Source: Bacteriovoracaceae bacterium
GTDB lineage: Bacteria; Bdellovibrionota; Bacteriovoracia; Bacteriovoracales; Bacteriovoracaceae
Direction of reading: 5' to 3'
Assembly: GCA_028101965.1 (NCBI GenBank)
Contig: JAOHMI010000018.1
Coordinates: forward strand, 1-40,051
Length of the DNA stretch: 40,051 bases
Shown here: positions 9,717-18,853 of the stretch, piece by piece
How the letters are laid out: every line of letters starts with the position of its first letter
Position numbering within the stretch: the stretch's first letter is position 1
Notes under the pieces: generated by a model
What the model was told of the DNA's origin: nothing
Database searches by the model: none
Seen by the model: only the letters and a program-made list of their open reading frames with translations
Program-made: the position numbers and the translations under genes

Positions 9717-11022
9717 CTTTTTTTTATTAATTTGCTTTAGTAGTTATAGTACGGAAATTTTAAGAGTTGATCACAAAACTTTAATGAGAAAGAGTTCGGT
9801 AAGTAAAGAACAAGAAGACTCACAAAAAATTTCCCTACAATTTCAAGAAAATAATTTATTGAAAATGGAAGAAAAATCATTGATGAATCTTTCTGCACGA
9901 AAGACTTTTTCTTGGCGTGGTTACTCCTGGCCATATCTCTTTGGGGCAGCAAGTTTTCGTTTTTTGCATCCAAAATTTTCGTCACCCTCTTCCAGTTATT
10001 CTTCTAATCGAAATAAGTTTTTTAAATTGACGACAGAGGAACTGATTAATTCTGGAAAAATAAAAGATCTTTCTCCCGCTGAGAAGTATGATGTTCTTTT
10101 AGGAGATAAAGAATTAACATTAAGTAGAGCTCAATGGAAATTAGCGGACACAGAAGTTAGAGGGGGAAGTATTCCCTATTGGGTTGGCTTGTGTCACGGG
10201 TGGAGTGCTGCCTCGGGAAGTGTGTCTATGCCTAGCAAAAGTGTTCGGGCCAAAAGCTCATGGAAGGATGGTCTTTGGGTAGAGTTTACTCCTACTGACT
10301 TATCAGTCTTGGCCACATTACTTTGGTCCCATGGTCAATATCTCGTAGACATAATAGGGGATCGATGTGAAGGACGGAAGGTCAAAGGGCCATGCGGTGA
10401 AGATTTAGAGGTCGCTGACTTTCATATGGCATTGACTAATATAATTGGACTAAAGAAAAAATTCTTAGTTATGGATTATTCTAGAAATTATGTTGTCAAT
10501 AATATGCCCATTTTGAAATATCAATATCAATACCTTGATTTGAAAAATAAATCTAAGCCAGTCAGAGCAAAATTATCTGATGCTTTATCATTGAAAAAGC
10601 AATTGGCAAGGAGAAGCTGGCGCCGGGGGCGTCACTCTAAAGTTAAGTATGTCGTGGGGATTAAAACAATTATTTATGCTCATCAGGAAAAAGTTCCAGG
10701 AACAGTACTAACGTCAAATTTTATGGAAAAGAATTTCATTTATGATCTTGAACTAGATTCAAATTTCAAAATAATTGGTGGAAGATGGCATACTAGCAAT
10801 ATCCCTGACTTCGTATGGTATCCATCTCCAGGTGAGACAGCTACATCTCTTAACGATCGTCGCATAAAAGGTCTGTATCGTGCGGATGAAGCTCCTTCAA
10901 GTGAGTTCACACAGTATGCTAGTGGGTTTACGACTGAAAATGGTATTAAAGTTAAAGGAAGTTCCGAATTCGGTCAGCCCTTAAAGCCTTTAATCGATCA
11001 ATTATTGAAATTATCAAGGTAG
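9685..11022 (+). CDS. secreted transglutaminase-elicitor-like cysteine protein, paralogue 2
   Basis: 445 residues; hydrophobic signal sequence at residues 5-22. It contains SWRGYSWPYLFG near 76-87 (the counterpart of the aromatic WxSxxWP motif in its paralogues), LSPAEKYDVLLGD near 129-141 (closely matching LSPAEKFDIYTG in the 19644 protein), YWVGLCHGWSAA with C170, ADFHMALTN with H247 and VMDYSRNYVVNNMP with D264. These suggest a Cys-His-Asp catalytic site that could form or break amide bonds at glutamine side chains. Secretion points to the periplasm, envelope or outside. The ATG at 9685 lies inside the previous gene, whose reading ends 32 bases later. Its stop abuts directly the stop of the convergent lipoprotein gene. 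Confidence 0.6.
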   Translation: MRLSVTYLVSSFFLLICFSSYSTEILRVDHKTLMRKSSVSKEQEDSQKISLQFQENNLLKMEEKSLMNLSARKTFSWRGYSWPYLFGAASFRFLHPKFSSPSSSYSSNRNKFFKLTTEELINSGKIKDLSPAEKYDVLLGDKELTLSRAQWKLADTEVRGGSIPYWVGLCHGWSAASGSVSMPSKSVRAKSSWKDGLWVEFTPTDLSVLATLLWSHGQYLVDIIGDRCEGRKVKGPCGEDLEVADFHMALTNIIGLKKKFLVMDYSRNYVVNNMPILKYQYQYLDLKNKSKPVRAKLSDALSLKKQLARRSWRRGRHSKVKYVVGIKTIIYAHQEKVPGTVLTSNFMEKNFIYDLELDSNFKIIGGRWHTSNIPDFVWYPSPGETATSLNDRRIKGLYRADEAPSSEFTQYASGFTTENGIKVKGSSEFGQPLKPLIDQLLKLSR

Positions 11023-12072
11023 TTATTTGGTTTGATTTACTTCATCCATAAGAGATATGAACTTTACCATATTCTTACCTTTGGCCGTGGATAAACTTTG
11101 AGTCTTTTGGCTTTTGGAAACCATAATATTTTTAAATATGTGTCTTAATTTTTTTTGAAACTTAACTGGCCTACCTACAGAGTGAAGATAGTTATAAGTA
11201 TCAAGAGACTTAGTTAAGTAATAGTTAATTCTTTTTTGTGTTTCAACTTCTCTCTTATCATATTCAGACTTAAGTGCAATTTTTCCAAGTCTACCAAAAG
11301 ATGATACATATAAAATCATTTTTCTTTTTCTCTTTCCTTTTACCGTATCTTTATCTTCTGCAAATTCTTTAAGGGCCAAAACGAGTAACGAGTTCATTTT
11401 TATCTCAAATAAATCGAGAACAATATTTTTAAATGAATGAAGTGTAATGTCTCTTAAATAATGAGGCACAGCTTTTCCTTCATAATCTTTTTTGATGGTT
11501 TCCTCGAGAAAAGAATGAAGCGATTTAGGGTTTCGTTGCAGAGTTCCTTTGTTATATTCCTGCATACGATTAATTTTATGCATGGTTAATCCAATAGCAG
11601 CAAAGACCTGTTCGTCATTATGTTTTTTCTTTCGACTCGTGAAGAGTTTTGTATAGTCAGTTTTAAGGTTTATTCTTCCTGAGAGGCTGGAGACTGATCG
11701 ATAAAATTCAGCGATAGAATCTTCTACGAGTCTTTCATATTCTTTGCTTCCTTCTCCACAATTTTTTGTAAAAAGTTGAAACTCAAAGCCCTGTATGAAT
11801 TTACCAGCGAACATTAACTTCATGCTAAAATCTGACATGGGATCAACTAGTTTCATTAAGCTATCATTTCTTGATATGGAGGAGTTTCCTTGACGTCCTT
11901 GAATAAAGGCATGACATAAATTTTTTGTGGATTCAGCGGAATTTTTATAAATCTTCTTAGAAAGCTTTCGCATTTTATCTGTTTTCTTTCCAAACTTTTT
12001 TATTTCTCCACAACTCATTAGAGTTATAAGCAAAATGATCGAAGTAAACAGTTTAAAGGATATAGATTGCAT
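11023..12072 (-). CDS. lipoprotein of unknown function
   Basis: 349 residues from the ATG at 12072, chosen because GGGGAGGGA lies just upstream. A frame-opening start 30 bases earlier would add ten residues before the signal and has no such site. The N-terminus is a lipoprotein signal with lipobox L-M-S-C, followed by a Lys-rich stretch. The rest is helical, basic and contains long Lys/Arg runs. No recognised domain. It is convergent with the transglutaminase-like gene, the two stop codons being immediately adjacent with no room for a terminator between them, so transcripts of the two genes probably overlap. Confidence 0.65.
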   Translation of the reverse strand: MQSISFKLFTSIILLITLMSCGEIKKFGKKTDKMRKLSKKIYKNSAESTKNLCHAFIQGRQGNSSISRNDSLMKLVDPMSDFSMKLMFAGKFIQGFEFQLFTKNCGEGSKEYERLVEDSIAEFYRSVSSLSGRINLKTDYTKLFTSRKKKHNDEQVFAAIGLTMHKINRMQEYNKGTLQRNPKSLHSFLEETIKKDYEGKAVPHYLRDITLHSFKNIVLDLFEIKMNSLLVLALKEFAEDKDTVKGKRKRKMILYVSSFGRLGKIALKSEYDKREVETQKRINYYLTKSLDTYNYLHSVGRPVKFQKKLRHIFKNIMVSKSQKTQSLSTAKGKNMVKFISLMDEVNQTK

Positions 12073-12238
12073 AGTTCCCTCCCCTGAAAAAGTCATAAGC
12101 AAACAGTGAAGCCACGTTAACGATAGATAGGCATTGTTGGTAGGAGGTTTGTTAAAATTACATTGTTTTTTAAGAGATACTTATGTGCAATATATTAGAT
12201 AGATCGAGGCAAAGTTGTGACAATCAGACATTCTAATT

Positions 12239-12769
12239 TCAAGAGGTTGTGTTTAGAAACTTTATAAAGATGACAATGAGAACACCGGTGACAGAGACAT
12301 ACGACCAAATGGGGTATGTCCATTTGACTAATTTTCGGTGACGATCAATTTTATTGGTTAATCCGAAGGTAACTGAGATCATGATGAGAGGAACAACAAT
12401 AATAGAAGTTACGATGTGAGTGATGAGAATAAAGAAGTAAATTGGTCTTAATAACCCATGAGTTAGAAATTTCGTATCTCCAACAAAGTAGTGATGAGTT
12501 AGATATGATACCAAAAACAAAGCAGAGTAAAAAAGACTGAGAAAGATTAGTTTTTTATGGCGTTCAATATTTTTTTTCTTGATCTCTCTAACTGCTTTAA
12601 TCAAGCATATAAATGAAAAAGAGTTAAAAATTGCATTTAAATAAGGAAGCAAGTGAAGCCAGGTAGGAACTGCAGTGGATTTTTGGAAGAAATAAATATA
12701 CCAAATTAAAAAAAGGATAACGAGACTGGAAAGGAATAAGTTAATAGCAATAAGGTTTTTTTCTTTCAT
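12239..12769 (-). CDS. DUF420 / CtaM-like membrane protein
   Basis: 176 residues with five hydrophobic spans. It matches the DUF420 family (YozB; CtaM in Staphylococcus, where it is needed for heme-copper oxidase function). Conserved His positions are visible in ERHKK, YLTHHYF, ITHI and IDRHRKLVKWTYPIW, the last being the family's most typical motif. The likely role is in terminal oxidase maturation in the inner membrane, though no oxidase genes are in the window. The Shine-Dalgarno is weak (AGAGA). It is transcribed divergently from the PAS kinase at 12939. Confidence 0.78.
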   Translation of the reverse strand: MKEKNLIAINLFLSSLVILFLIWYIYFFQKSTAVPTWLHLLPYLNAIFNSFSFICLIKAVREIKKKNIERHKKLIFLSLFYSALFLVSYLTHHYFVGDTKFLTHGLLRPIYFFILITHIVTSIIVVPLIMISVTFGLTNKIDRHRKLVKWTYPIWSYVSVTGVLIVIFIKFLNTTS

Positions 12770-12938
12770 ATATATATCTCTATTGACTTGTTCGGTAGGG
12801 AAATCTCTTTTTTCCTCTTTTGTAATTATCTTATATTTATCGTCAATAAATTCTAATGAGAACTGTACTACATTGCTTTTAATAATTAAATAGTAATTGA
12901 ATTATTAAGAAATTCTAAAATTATTCGATAAAAAGATT

Positions 12939-14309
12939 ATGTCTGACATCGCAAAAATTTACCCTAATCCTATTATTTGTGTTGGCAAGGATAAGCACAT
13001 TACGGCCTGTAATCAAATGGGATCAATTTTTTTGGATAATCTTTCAACAACAGATCGTGATTTTTTAACTAAAGAGGCTTTAAAATGTTTGCAAAATTCC
13101 ATTAAAATTCAACGTGAATTTATTTCAGGTCAGCAGAATTATTTAACGACTTTTATTGTTGATAATGAATTGGTTTATATTTTTACACAAGAAATATCAG
13201 ATCTGATTGAATTTAAAAGTAGGGTTAAAGAAAAAGAAGAAAGACATAGCACATTGATTGATACCGTACCTGGGTTTGTTTCTTGGATAAACAGAGATTT
13301 AAAATACTTAGGTGTTAATCAACATTTGGCGAATGCCTATGAAGCAAAGATTGATGATTTTGTGGGGAAAACGGTCGGATTCTTAGGGGCTGATACCAAT
13401 CCGAATATTGCCGATACTATGGAGAATTTCTTTAATTCAGGCTTAGAGGAATTGCAATTTGAAGTTGAAATTGATGAAGAGAAGGGAAAGCGTTTTTTGT
13501 TATTAAATGCAAGTAAGTTTAACAATAATAATGAAGTTATAATTATTGGAATGGATATTACTAAACAAAGGCAAACAAAAGAAAAACTAAGGGCAGAAGT
13601 CAAAAGATCTGAAATAAACGAACAACTAGCTACTTTGGGCTATTTTCAAGCGACATTGATTCATGAAATAAATAATCCGTTAATGGTGGCAAAGGCAAAT
13701 ATTGAAACTGTTCAAAAGAAATTGGCAGAGGATGCCTCGAGTGAGGACATTCAAGAGCCAGTGGCCTTAGCTGCCAAATCAATTGATTATTTGAGGGAAA
13801 TTACCAAGACAATGAAAAGTCTTTCTCGTATGGATAATAATTTTGATGATCGAGAAATTATTAGTTTGGGTGGGTTAGTACAAAATTTAGAGTTTTTATT
13901 GAATCCTTTCCTATCGAAAAATGGGATTAAGTTTACCCTTGAAAATAGCATTGAGGGAAAAGATAATATCATGGGATTTACGAGTGAACTTTCAATGGTG
14001 ATCATTAATTTAGTCAAAAATGCAGTTGATGCGGTTAAAGAAATGGCGGATCCATTTGTTCGTATTGTGATCAGTAATGACGGAGAAAAAAAACTAAAAC
14101 TTTCTGTGATTGATTCTGGGTACGGTTTAAAAAAAGAAGAGGGAGATAAGATTTTCAAATCCTTTTATACCACAAAAAAAGTAGGAGATGGAACTGGAAT
14201 AGGCTTGGCCCTTGTTAAGAAAATAATTGAAAAAAATTCTGGATCGATTTCACTAAATTATGATTCACCAAATACTCAATTCGATATAATTTTAAATCGT
14301 GTAAGCTAG
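12939..14309 (+). CDS. soluble PAS-domain sensor histidine kinase
   Basis: 456 residues without membrane spans, so a cytoplasmic sensor. A PAS-like segment fills residues 1-90, a second PAS domain about 100-210 (starting LIDTVPGFVSWINRDLKYLG), then a coiled coil, HisKA with H242 in the HEINNP motif, and an HATPase domain with an N-box (NLVKNAVDA), DSGYGL and GTGIGLAL. HEINNP-type kinases resemble the NtrB/ZraS group that often partner NtrC-type sigma-54 activators. No response regulator is adjacent. This matters because two sigma-54-like promoters lie elsewhere in the window, but a link is speculative. The start ATG has little Shine-Dalgarno. Confidence 0.85.
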   Translation: MSDIAKIYPNPIICVGKDKHITACNQMGSIFLDNLSTTDRDFLTKEALKCLQNSIKIQREFISGQQNYLTTFIVDNELVYIFTQEISDLIEFKSRVKEKEERHSTLIDTVPGFVSWINRDLKYLGVNQHLANAYEAKIDDFVGKTVGFLGADTNPNIADTMENFFNSGLEELQFEVEIDEEKGKRFLLLNASKFNNNNEVIIIGMDITKQRQTKEKLRAEVKRSEINEQLATLGYFQATLIHEINNPLMVAKANIETVQKKLAEDASSEDIQEPVALAAKSIDYLREITKTMKSLSRMDNNFDDREIISLGGLVQNLEFLLNPFLSKNGIKFTLENSIEGKDNIMGFTSELSMVIINLVKNAVDAVKEMADPFVRIVISNDGEKKLKLSVIDSGYGLKKEEGDKIFKSFYTTKKVGDGTGIGLALVKKIIEKNSGSISLNYDSPNTQFDIILNRVS

Positions 14310-14383
14310 TCCCTTCTTTTTTTTTAGATTGTGAAGAAAAAGGCAGACAAGATTGCTAAATCGATTTAAAATGCTCACATTTA

Positions 14384-14458
14384 TTAATTAACCTGAGTTC
14401 GGAATAAACGTCGAATCTCTGCGTCGAAGACTTTTATCATTTCGGTTGCATTCTTCAT
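14384..14458 (-). CDS. possible 24-codon small ORF with a strong ribosome binding site
   Basis: On the minus strand GAGGGAG lies 6 bases before an ATG that opens 24 codons (MKNATEMIKVFDAEIRRLFR then four residues and TAA). The predicted peptide is an amphipathic charged helix. It sits in the 269-base gap between the PAS kinase and aldolase, antisense to both. No homologue is known to me; chance occurrence is possible. Confidence 0.3.
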   Translation of the reverse strand: MKNATEMIKVFDAEIRRLFRTQVN

Positions 14459-14544
14459 TGTATGCTCCCTCAATAATAAAATCCTTCTCCTAGAGCTTCT
14501 TGTTTTTTTAAACTCAGGAGTATCTGCTTGCTATCATTTATTTT

Positions 14545-14573
14545 TTAACCCCGTACTGAGGTTAATTAAGGAG
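14545..14573 (+). promoter_or_regulatory. small inverted repeat beside the aldolase ribosome binding site
   Basis: TTAACC (14545-14550) and GGTTAA (14560-14565) can pair around a 9-base loop. AAGGAG (14568-14573), the Shine-Dalgarno of the aldolase gene, follows after two bases. The hairpin could influence translation start. It is short and may be incidental. Confidence 0.25.
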
Positions 14574-14578
14574 ATTTT

Positions 14579-15649
14579 ATGACTAAGTTTCGAACAGGGG
14601 TTCTTTTTGGTGATGAAGTGCACAACTTGTATAGGGATGCTAATGAAAATGGATATGCCATACCTGCGGTGAATGTAGTGGGATCTTCTAGTATTAATTC
14701 AGTCTTAGAAACGGCACAGCATTTTAATAGCCCAGTTATTGTTCAGCTTTCCAATGGCGGAGCAGCATTTAATGCGGGTAAAGGTCTTTCTGGAGATGCG
14801 CATTTCTCACAAGTTCAAGGTGGTATCGCAGCTGCTCATCATGTTCATCAAATGGCTAAAGCTTATGGAGTGACAGTTGTCATGCATACTGATCATGCGG
14901 CAAAGAAGCTTCTTCCATGGATTGACGGTCTTTTTGAGGAGAGTAAAAAGCATTTTGAAAAATTTAAATATCCTCTTTATAGTTCACATATGCTGGATCT
15001 GTCGGAAGAGCCTTTAGAAGAAAATATAGAGATTTGTGCAAAATATTTAAATAATTTTAAAGAAGTGGGTATAAATTTAGAGCTTGAATTGGGAGTAACA
15101 GGTGGTGAAGAAGATGGCGTGGATAATACCGACATAGATAATTCTAAGTTATACACTCAGCCAGAGGAGGTTTCTTACTCCTATGCAAACTTAATTAAGA
15201 TTAATCCACATTTTACTATCGCAGCTAGTTTTGGAAATGTGCATGGTGTGTACAAGCCAGGAAATGTTCATTTGACTCCTATTATCCTGAAGAATTCACA
15301 AAATTTTGTAAAAGATAAATTTAATTTAAATGGAAAAAATCCACTTAACTTTGTTTTCCATGGAGGTAGTGGTTCAAGTCAAGATGATATTCGTGAAGCT
15401 ATTAGTTATGGTGTTATCAAGATGAATATTGATACTGATTTGCAATGGGCCTTTTGGGATGGTGTTCGCCAATTTTATCAAGCAAATGAAAGCTACTTGC
15501 AAAGTCAAATTGGAAATCCAGACGGAGACGATAAGCCTAATAAAAAATTTTATGATCCAAGAAAGTGGCTAAGAGAAGGTGAGAAAAGCTTTATCAAGCG
15601 ATTGGGTCAGGCTTTTGTCGATCTTAATTGTGAGCAAAGAAATAAATAA
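14579..15649 (+). CDS. fbaA: class II fructose-bisphosphate aldolase
   Basis: 356 residues, close to the 359 of E. coli FbaA. It reversibly cleaves fructose 1,6-bisphosphate to dihydroxyacetone phosphate and glyceraldehyde 3-phosphate in glycolysis and gluconeogenesis. Visible active-site residues: catalytic D105 and zinc ligand H106 in HTDH, the acidic TGGEEDG loop near 174-180, zinc ligands H222 (FGNVHGVY) and H261 (FHGGSGS), and phosphate-binding NIDTD near 283-287. This is the class IIA pattern. AAGGAG precedes the ATG at good distance. It is monocistronic, with unrelated genes either side. Confidence 0.96.
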   Translation: MTKFRTGVLFGDEVHNLYRDANENGYAIPAVNVVGSSSINSVLETAQHFNSPVIVQLSNGGAAFNAGKGLSGDAHFSQVQGGIAAAHHVHQMAKAYGVTVVMHTDHAAKKLLPWIDGLFEESKKHFEKFKYPLYSSHMLDLSEEPLEENIEICAKYLNNFKEVGINLELELGVTGGEEDGVDNTDIDNSKLYTQPEEVSYSYANLIKINPHFTIAASFGNVHGVYKPGNVHLTPIILKNSQNFVKDKFNLNGKNPLNFVFHGGSGSSQDDIREAISYGVIKMNIDTDLQWAFWDGVRQFYQANESYLQSQIGNPDGDDKPNKKFYDPRKWLREGEKSFIKRLGQAFVDLNCEQRNK

Positions 15650-15725
15650 TTAAAAAGCTTCACTTTAAATAGAACTTTCTTAGTGCCAATTAATTTGGTC
15701 AGCTAATATTCGAAAATACCTCCAA

Positions 15726-15756
15726 TTGTATAAAGTTTTAATTTGTAAGGTATAAT
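15726..15756 (+). promoter_or_regulatory. putative sigma-70-type promoter of the prepilin-like pair
   Basis: A perfect TATAAT at 15751-15756 has a TTGTAT candidate -35 at 15726-15731, with a spacer of 19 bases, slightly long. The start codon follows 23 bases later, leaving a leader of about 16 bases. Confidence 0.4.
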
Positions 15757-15779
15757 ACCCCTATAGAGAGTATTATTTG

Positions 15780-17255
15780 ATGGACTTACTTATTAGAAAA
15801 AATCATTCAGGAATTGGTTTAGCTCAGGTCATGGTAATGATGGGAGTAGTGGCATCTCTTTCTATTGCCATTCTTAATATGGGCAAGAGTTCTACTAAAT
15901 CTAATAAATCCATAGAAATTCGAGACAAAGTTAGAAATGAACTTGCGCTAATAGGAGACGTTCTTCATAGTCCAAGCGCTTGCCAAGGCTTTCTTCAAAA
16001 CCAGCCTATTAACTCTTTAACGGCACTATATACTTATGATGGACAAAATCCCTTTAGTGTACCCATCAATGATGAAGACGCGAATGGAAACCCTGTGACT
16101 GTTTATAATTTTAGATTAGGTGGAGAATACTTTTCTTATTATATTTTGTATTCCATTTCTCTTGAACCCGATGAAACGAATGCATCTTTATTTTACTTAG
16201 CTCTTGAATATCACATCATCAATCAATATGAAGGATCAGTAAATATGCCGAGCAAGTTTGTCTCTCGAATACGAGGTAAAGTTGAGTTGACTGGGAATAG
16301 TGTTGATAATTGTTTTACCTATTCAAATCAGGGGTTAAGTTCCCAGGGAGTTCAAGGGTCTTACATGACTCCAGAAGAGGCGCTCTCTACCATTTGTGCT
16401 GGACCTGGCGCTATTGAGCAAAATGGGACTTGCGTAACATTTATGCTTTCAGCAATGGGGTGTCCCCATGATAAACCTTTTCTAAAAGGATATTCTATTG
16501 GAGGGCAAACTGGTGATGTGGAATTGTATGAGCCTGTTTGCTCGAGTATGCCATATTCAATACAGCACTGGTGGACAAATCGAAATACTTATCGCTGTGC
16601 TAGTAATCAAATTCAAACGGGAATTAATTATTTGGGCCGAGCTATTTGTGAAGATGTTCCAGAGTGTGAGGAACTTGAAAGTTTACGTTTAAATTCTAAT
16701 GGGCAACTTGAATGTGAGGCTATTACCATTGATCCTATTAAAACCACAGTTAATGATGGAATGTCATGTGGTATAAAATCAGAGAATAATGTAATTAGTT
16801 TTAGCTGCGGTTGCTCTACAGCGCCATCTTGTGAAGATAATATACCTCTTGCTTGCTTTGGGCAGCCTGCAAATAATGATGGTTGTGGTGGGCTATGTGG
16901 TTTAGGTTCGATGGACTGTTGTGACTCAGATCCAAATAATGCTGGTCGTGGATCATTAGATGGTATTAGTTGTGTAACTGATGCTGACTGTTGGCAGTCA
17001 GGAGCTTGTGTTAATGTTCCGGGATTTTGTCAAGGACCAGGGCCAGCGTGGTCACCTAATTGTGAAAATAATGACCAAAGTAACTGTAACTTACCGGAAT
17101 GTTCATGGGGGAGTGGAATGTGTATGCCTAATTATACAACTCCATGTGCTGATTTACCAACAGAAGGTAGCTGTACTTATGATCACGCATCGGGCTTCAT
17201 TCCTCCAAATGAGTGTGCATGGATTATTCCAAATCAAAAGGAATGTTCGTGCTAA
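15780..17255 (+). CDS. Cys-rich type IV prepilin-like protein, first of a tandem pair
   Basis: 491 residues from the ATG at 15780; a TTG immediately before it also fits the frame but the ATG is the better start. The N-terminus is a short basic leader ending in Gly11 followed by I-G-L-A-Q and a hydrophobic helix of about 20 residues, the class III (prepilin peptidase) layout. Position +5 of the mature protein, normally Glu, is Gln. The body is far longer than a major pilin. The last 200 residues contain dozens of Cys in CC, CxxC and CxC patterns and end in ECSC, so it is probably a disulfide-stabilised, surface-exposed minor pilin or adhesin-like tip. It is a clear paralogue of the next gene. 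Confidence 0.7.
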   Translation: MDLLIRKNHSGIGLAQVMVMMGVVASLSIAILNMGKSSTKSNKSIEIRDKVRNELALIGDVLHSPSACQGFLQNQPINSLTALYTYDGQNPFSVPINDEDANGNPVTVYNFRLGGEYFSYYILYSISLEPDETNASLFYLALEYHIINQYEGSVNMPSKFVSRIRGKVELTGNSVDNCFTYSNQGLSSQGVQGSYMTPEEALSTICAGPGAIEQNGTCVTFMLSAMGCPHDKPFLKGYSIGGQTGDVELYEPVCSSMPYSIQHWWTNRNTYRCASNQIQTGINYLGRAICEDVPECEELESLRLNSNGQLECEAITIDPIKTTVNDGMSCGIKSENNVISFSCGCSTAPSCEDNIPLACFGQPANNDGCGGLCGLGSMDCCDSDPNNAGRGSLDGISCVTDADCWQSGACVNVPGFCQGPGPAWSPNCENNDQSNCNLPECSWGSGMCMPNYTTPCADLPTEGSCTYDHASGFIPPNECAWIIPNQKECSC

Positions 17256-17276
17256 AAAAATCTTTTAATTTTAAAT

Positions 17277-17301
17277 ATGATGAAGGGATTAGATTCATCA
17301 T
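17277..17301 (+). other. 8-bp hairpin in the gap between the prepilin-like genes
   Basis: ATGATGAA (17277-17284) pairs with TTCATCAT (17294-17301) around GGGATTAGA. It lies 21 bases after the first stop and 17 bases before the second ATG. There is no T run, so it is not a terminator. It could be an mRNA processing or translation-control element; the loop contains GGA. Confidence 0.35.
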
Positions 17302-17318
17302 TAAATTGAGAAAATTTT

Positions 17319-18833
17319 ATGAAAAAATTAATTAAGCAAAACCAATTGGGCTTTAGTTTACCTCAGGCCATTATTTCACTGGGAATTACTGCTGTGATTG
17401 CCTTAGCGGTTATGCGTCTGAGTCAGAATGCTACCAAAGTTTCAAAAACTGCTGAGCTAAGAGATGAAATTAGAGCAGAGATGGCAGTGGTAAGTAGAAA
17501 CTTAAGTTCACGAGCCGCTTGTACTGGGTTATTTGAAGATCAACCATTACCAGTGCCAACTCAAGGGCAACCAGCACCTGCTCCTCTTTATGAATATAAT
17601 GGAACAACTCCTCAAACAATAGAAATAAATGATTTAGATGAAGATGGGAACCCTATTCAAATTGGAGAGTTTGTTGTGGGTGGCGCGAGATTTAAAGGAA
17701 AGTATTTATTGCAATCAATTGGCATTCAAGGAGATGCTAATAACCCAACTTTAATGAAAATTGTTTTTCAATATAATCGAATTTTAGAGAATAATGAATT
17801 TAACAAGGCATTAAGTTTTCGGTCTGTGGCTTTAGCAAAAGTTAGCTTAAACTCTACTACAGGTAATATTGAAAACTGTTACGCTTTGAGCACTCAGGGA
17901 TTGTCTTCAATTGGAGAAACTGAATCATTTATCTCTTTAGATGAAGCTCTCTCATCCATTTGCGCGGGTCCTGGAGCAATAGAGCAAAATGGAGTTTGTG
18001 TAACTTTTATGGTTTCGGCAATGGGTTGTCCCACTAATCAACCTTATTTAAAAGGATACGCAATTGGAAATCAAACGGGAGATGTGGATCTGTATGAGCC
18101 TATATGCTCTAGTATGCCCTTCTCTATTCAGCATTGGTGGAATAACCGAGACACGTATCGTTGCGATAAAAATCAAGTTCAAACTGGAATTAATTATATG
18201 GGTAGAGCTTATTGTAAGGACATTCCTGAATGTAATTCGCTGCAAATTCTCAAAATGAATAATCAAGGAGAGTTTCAGTGCGAGGAAATTATAATAGATG
18301 ATCAGAAAGTTGTTTTTAATACAGGAGACAAATGTGGGTTAACTTCGAACAATGGTGCCATTGGATTCACCTGTGGAGATTGTACTGCAAACCCAACTTG
18401 TAATAGTATCGCTGCAAATACTTGTTTTGGCACCTTAGCAGGTGATAATAATTGTGGTGATAACTGCGGAATGGGATCTCAAAATTGTTGCGCTTCAGGT
18501 GGAAGCGAAAATCACTCAGGGCAGCCTTGTAATTCTGATACAGATTGCGAGAAAGCAAATTCTTGTTACTTAAACCCAGGTACTTGCATGGTCGCATCTC
18601 CTCCTGGTTTAGGATATGATGATATGTGTGAACCAATGGGAATGAATCAAGGTGCTTGTGTTGCTCAATCTCGTTGTGATTATGATCCAATTCATGGTTG
18701 TGGCCCTAAAGCTATTCCTTGTAACCAACTCGATTTCAATAGTTGTACATATGAACCAGCTCCTCCACATGGGGGAGGACCTTCTACATGTGTATGGCAG
18801 CCGCCGAGCCCACAAAAAACTTGCCACTGTTAA
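17319..18833 (+). CDS. Cys-rich type IV prepilin-like protein, second of a tandem pair
   Basis: 504 residues. The leader is MKKLIKQNQLG, then F-S-L-P-Q and a hydrophobic helix, a classical G|F cleavage site with Gln again at +5. It shares with its upstream neighbour the long central block with SSICAGPGAIEQNG, SAMGCP, GYAIGNQTGDVDLYEP and SIQHWW-NR-TYRC, and a Cys-rich C-terminus ending in CHC. The central blocks are close to identical in places, whereas the Cys-rich tails and residues 70-170 diverge, consistent with a duplication followed by diversification of exposed regions. Co-transcription with the first gene is likely (63-base gap). Confidence 0.7.
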   Translation: MKKLIKQNQLGFSLPQAIISLGITAVIALAVMRLSQNATKVSKTAELRDEIRAEMAVVSRNLSSRAACTGLFEDQPLPVPTQGQPAPAPLYEYNGTTPQTIEINDLDEDGNPIQIGEFVVGGARFKGKYLLQSIGIQGDANNPTLMKIVFQYNRILENNEFNKALSFRSVALAKVSLNSTTGNIENCYALSTQGLSSIGETESFISLDEALSSICAGPGAIEQNGVCVTFMVSAMGCPTNQPYLKGYAIGNQTGDVDLYEPICSSMPFSIQHWWNNRDTYRCDKNQVQTGINYMGRAYCKDIPECNSLQILKMNNQGEFQCEEIIIDDQKVVFNTGDKCGLTSNNGAIGFTCGDCTANPTCNSIAANTCFGTLAGDNNCGDNCGMGSQNCCASGGSENHSGQPCNSDTDCEKANSCYLNPGTCMVASPPGLGYDDMCEPMGMNQGACVAQSRCDYDPIHGCGPKAIPCNQLDFNSCTYEPAPPHGGGPSTCVWQPPSPQKTCHC

Positions 18834-18836
18834 TGA

Positions 18837-18853
18837 AATAACCTTGTGTTATT
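18837..18853. terminator. possible weak bidirectional terminator between convergent genes
   Basis: AATAAC (18837-18842) pairs with GTTATT (18848-18853) around CTTGT, between the stop of the second prepilin-like gene and the stop of the convergent HExxH gene, overlapping the latter's stop codon. CTTT follows on the plus strand. The stem is AT-rich and short. Confidence 0.25.

Noticed and set aside
13787-14158. 123-codon minus-strand ORF inside the PAS kinase
   Set aside because: It is antisense to the HATPase domain, with biased composition and no start signals.
18367-18827. Minus-strand ORFs of 107 and 72 codons within the second prepilin-like gene
   Set aside because: They mirror a Cys/Asn-rich coding region, giving His/Ile/Asn-rich translations with no domain.
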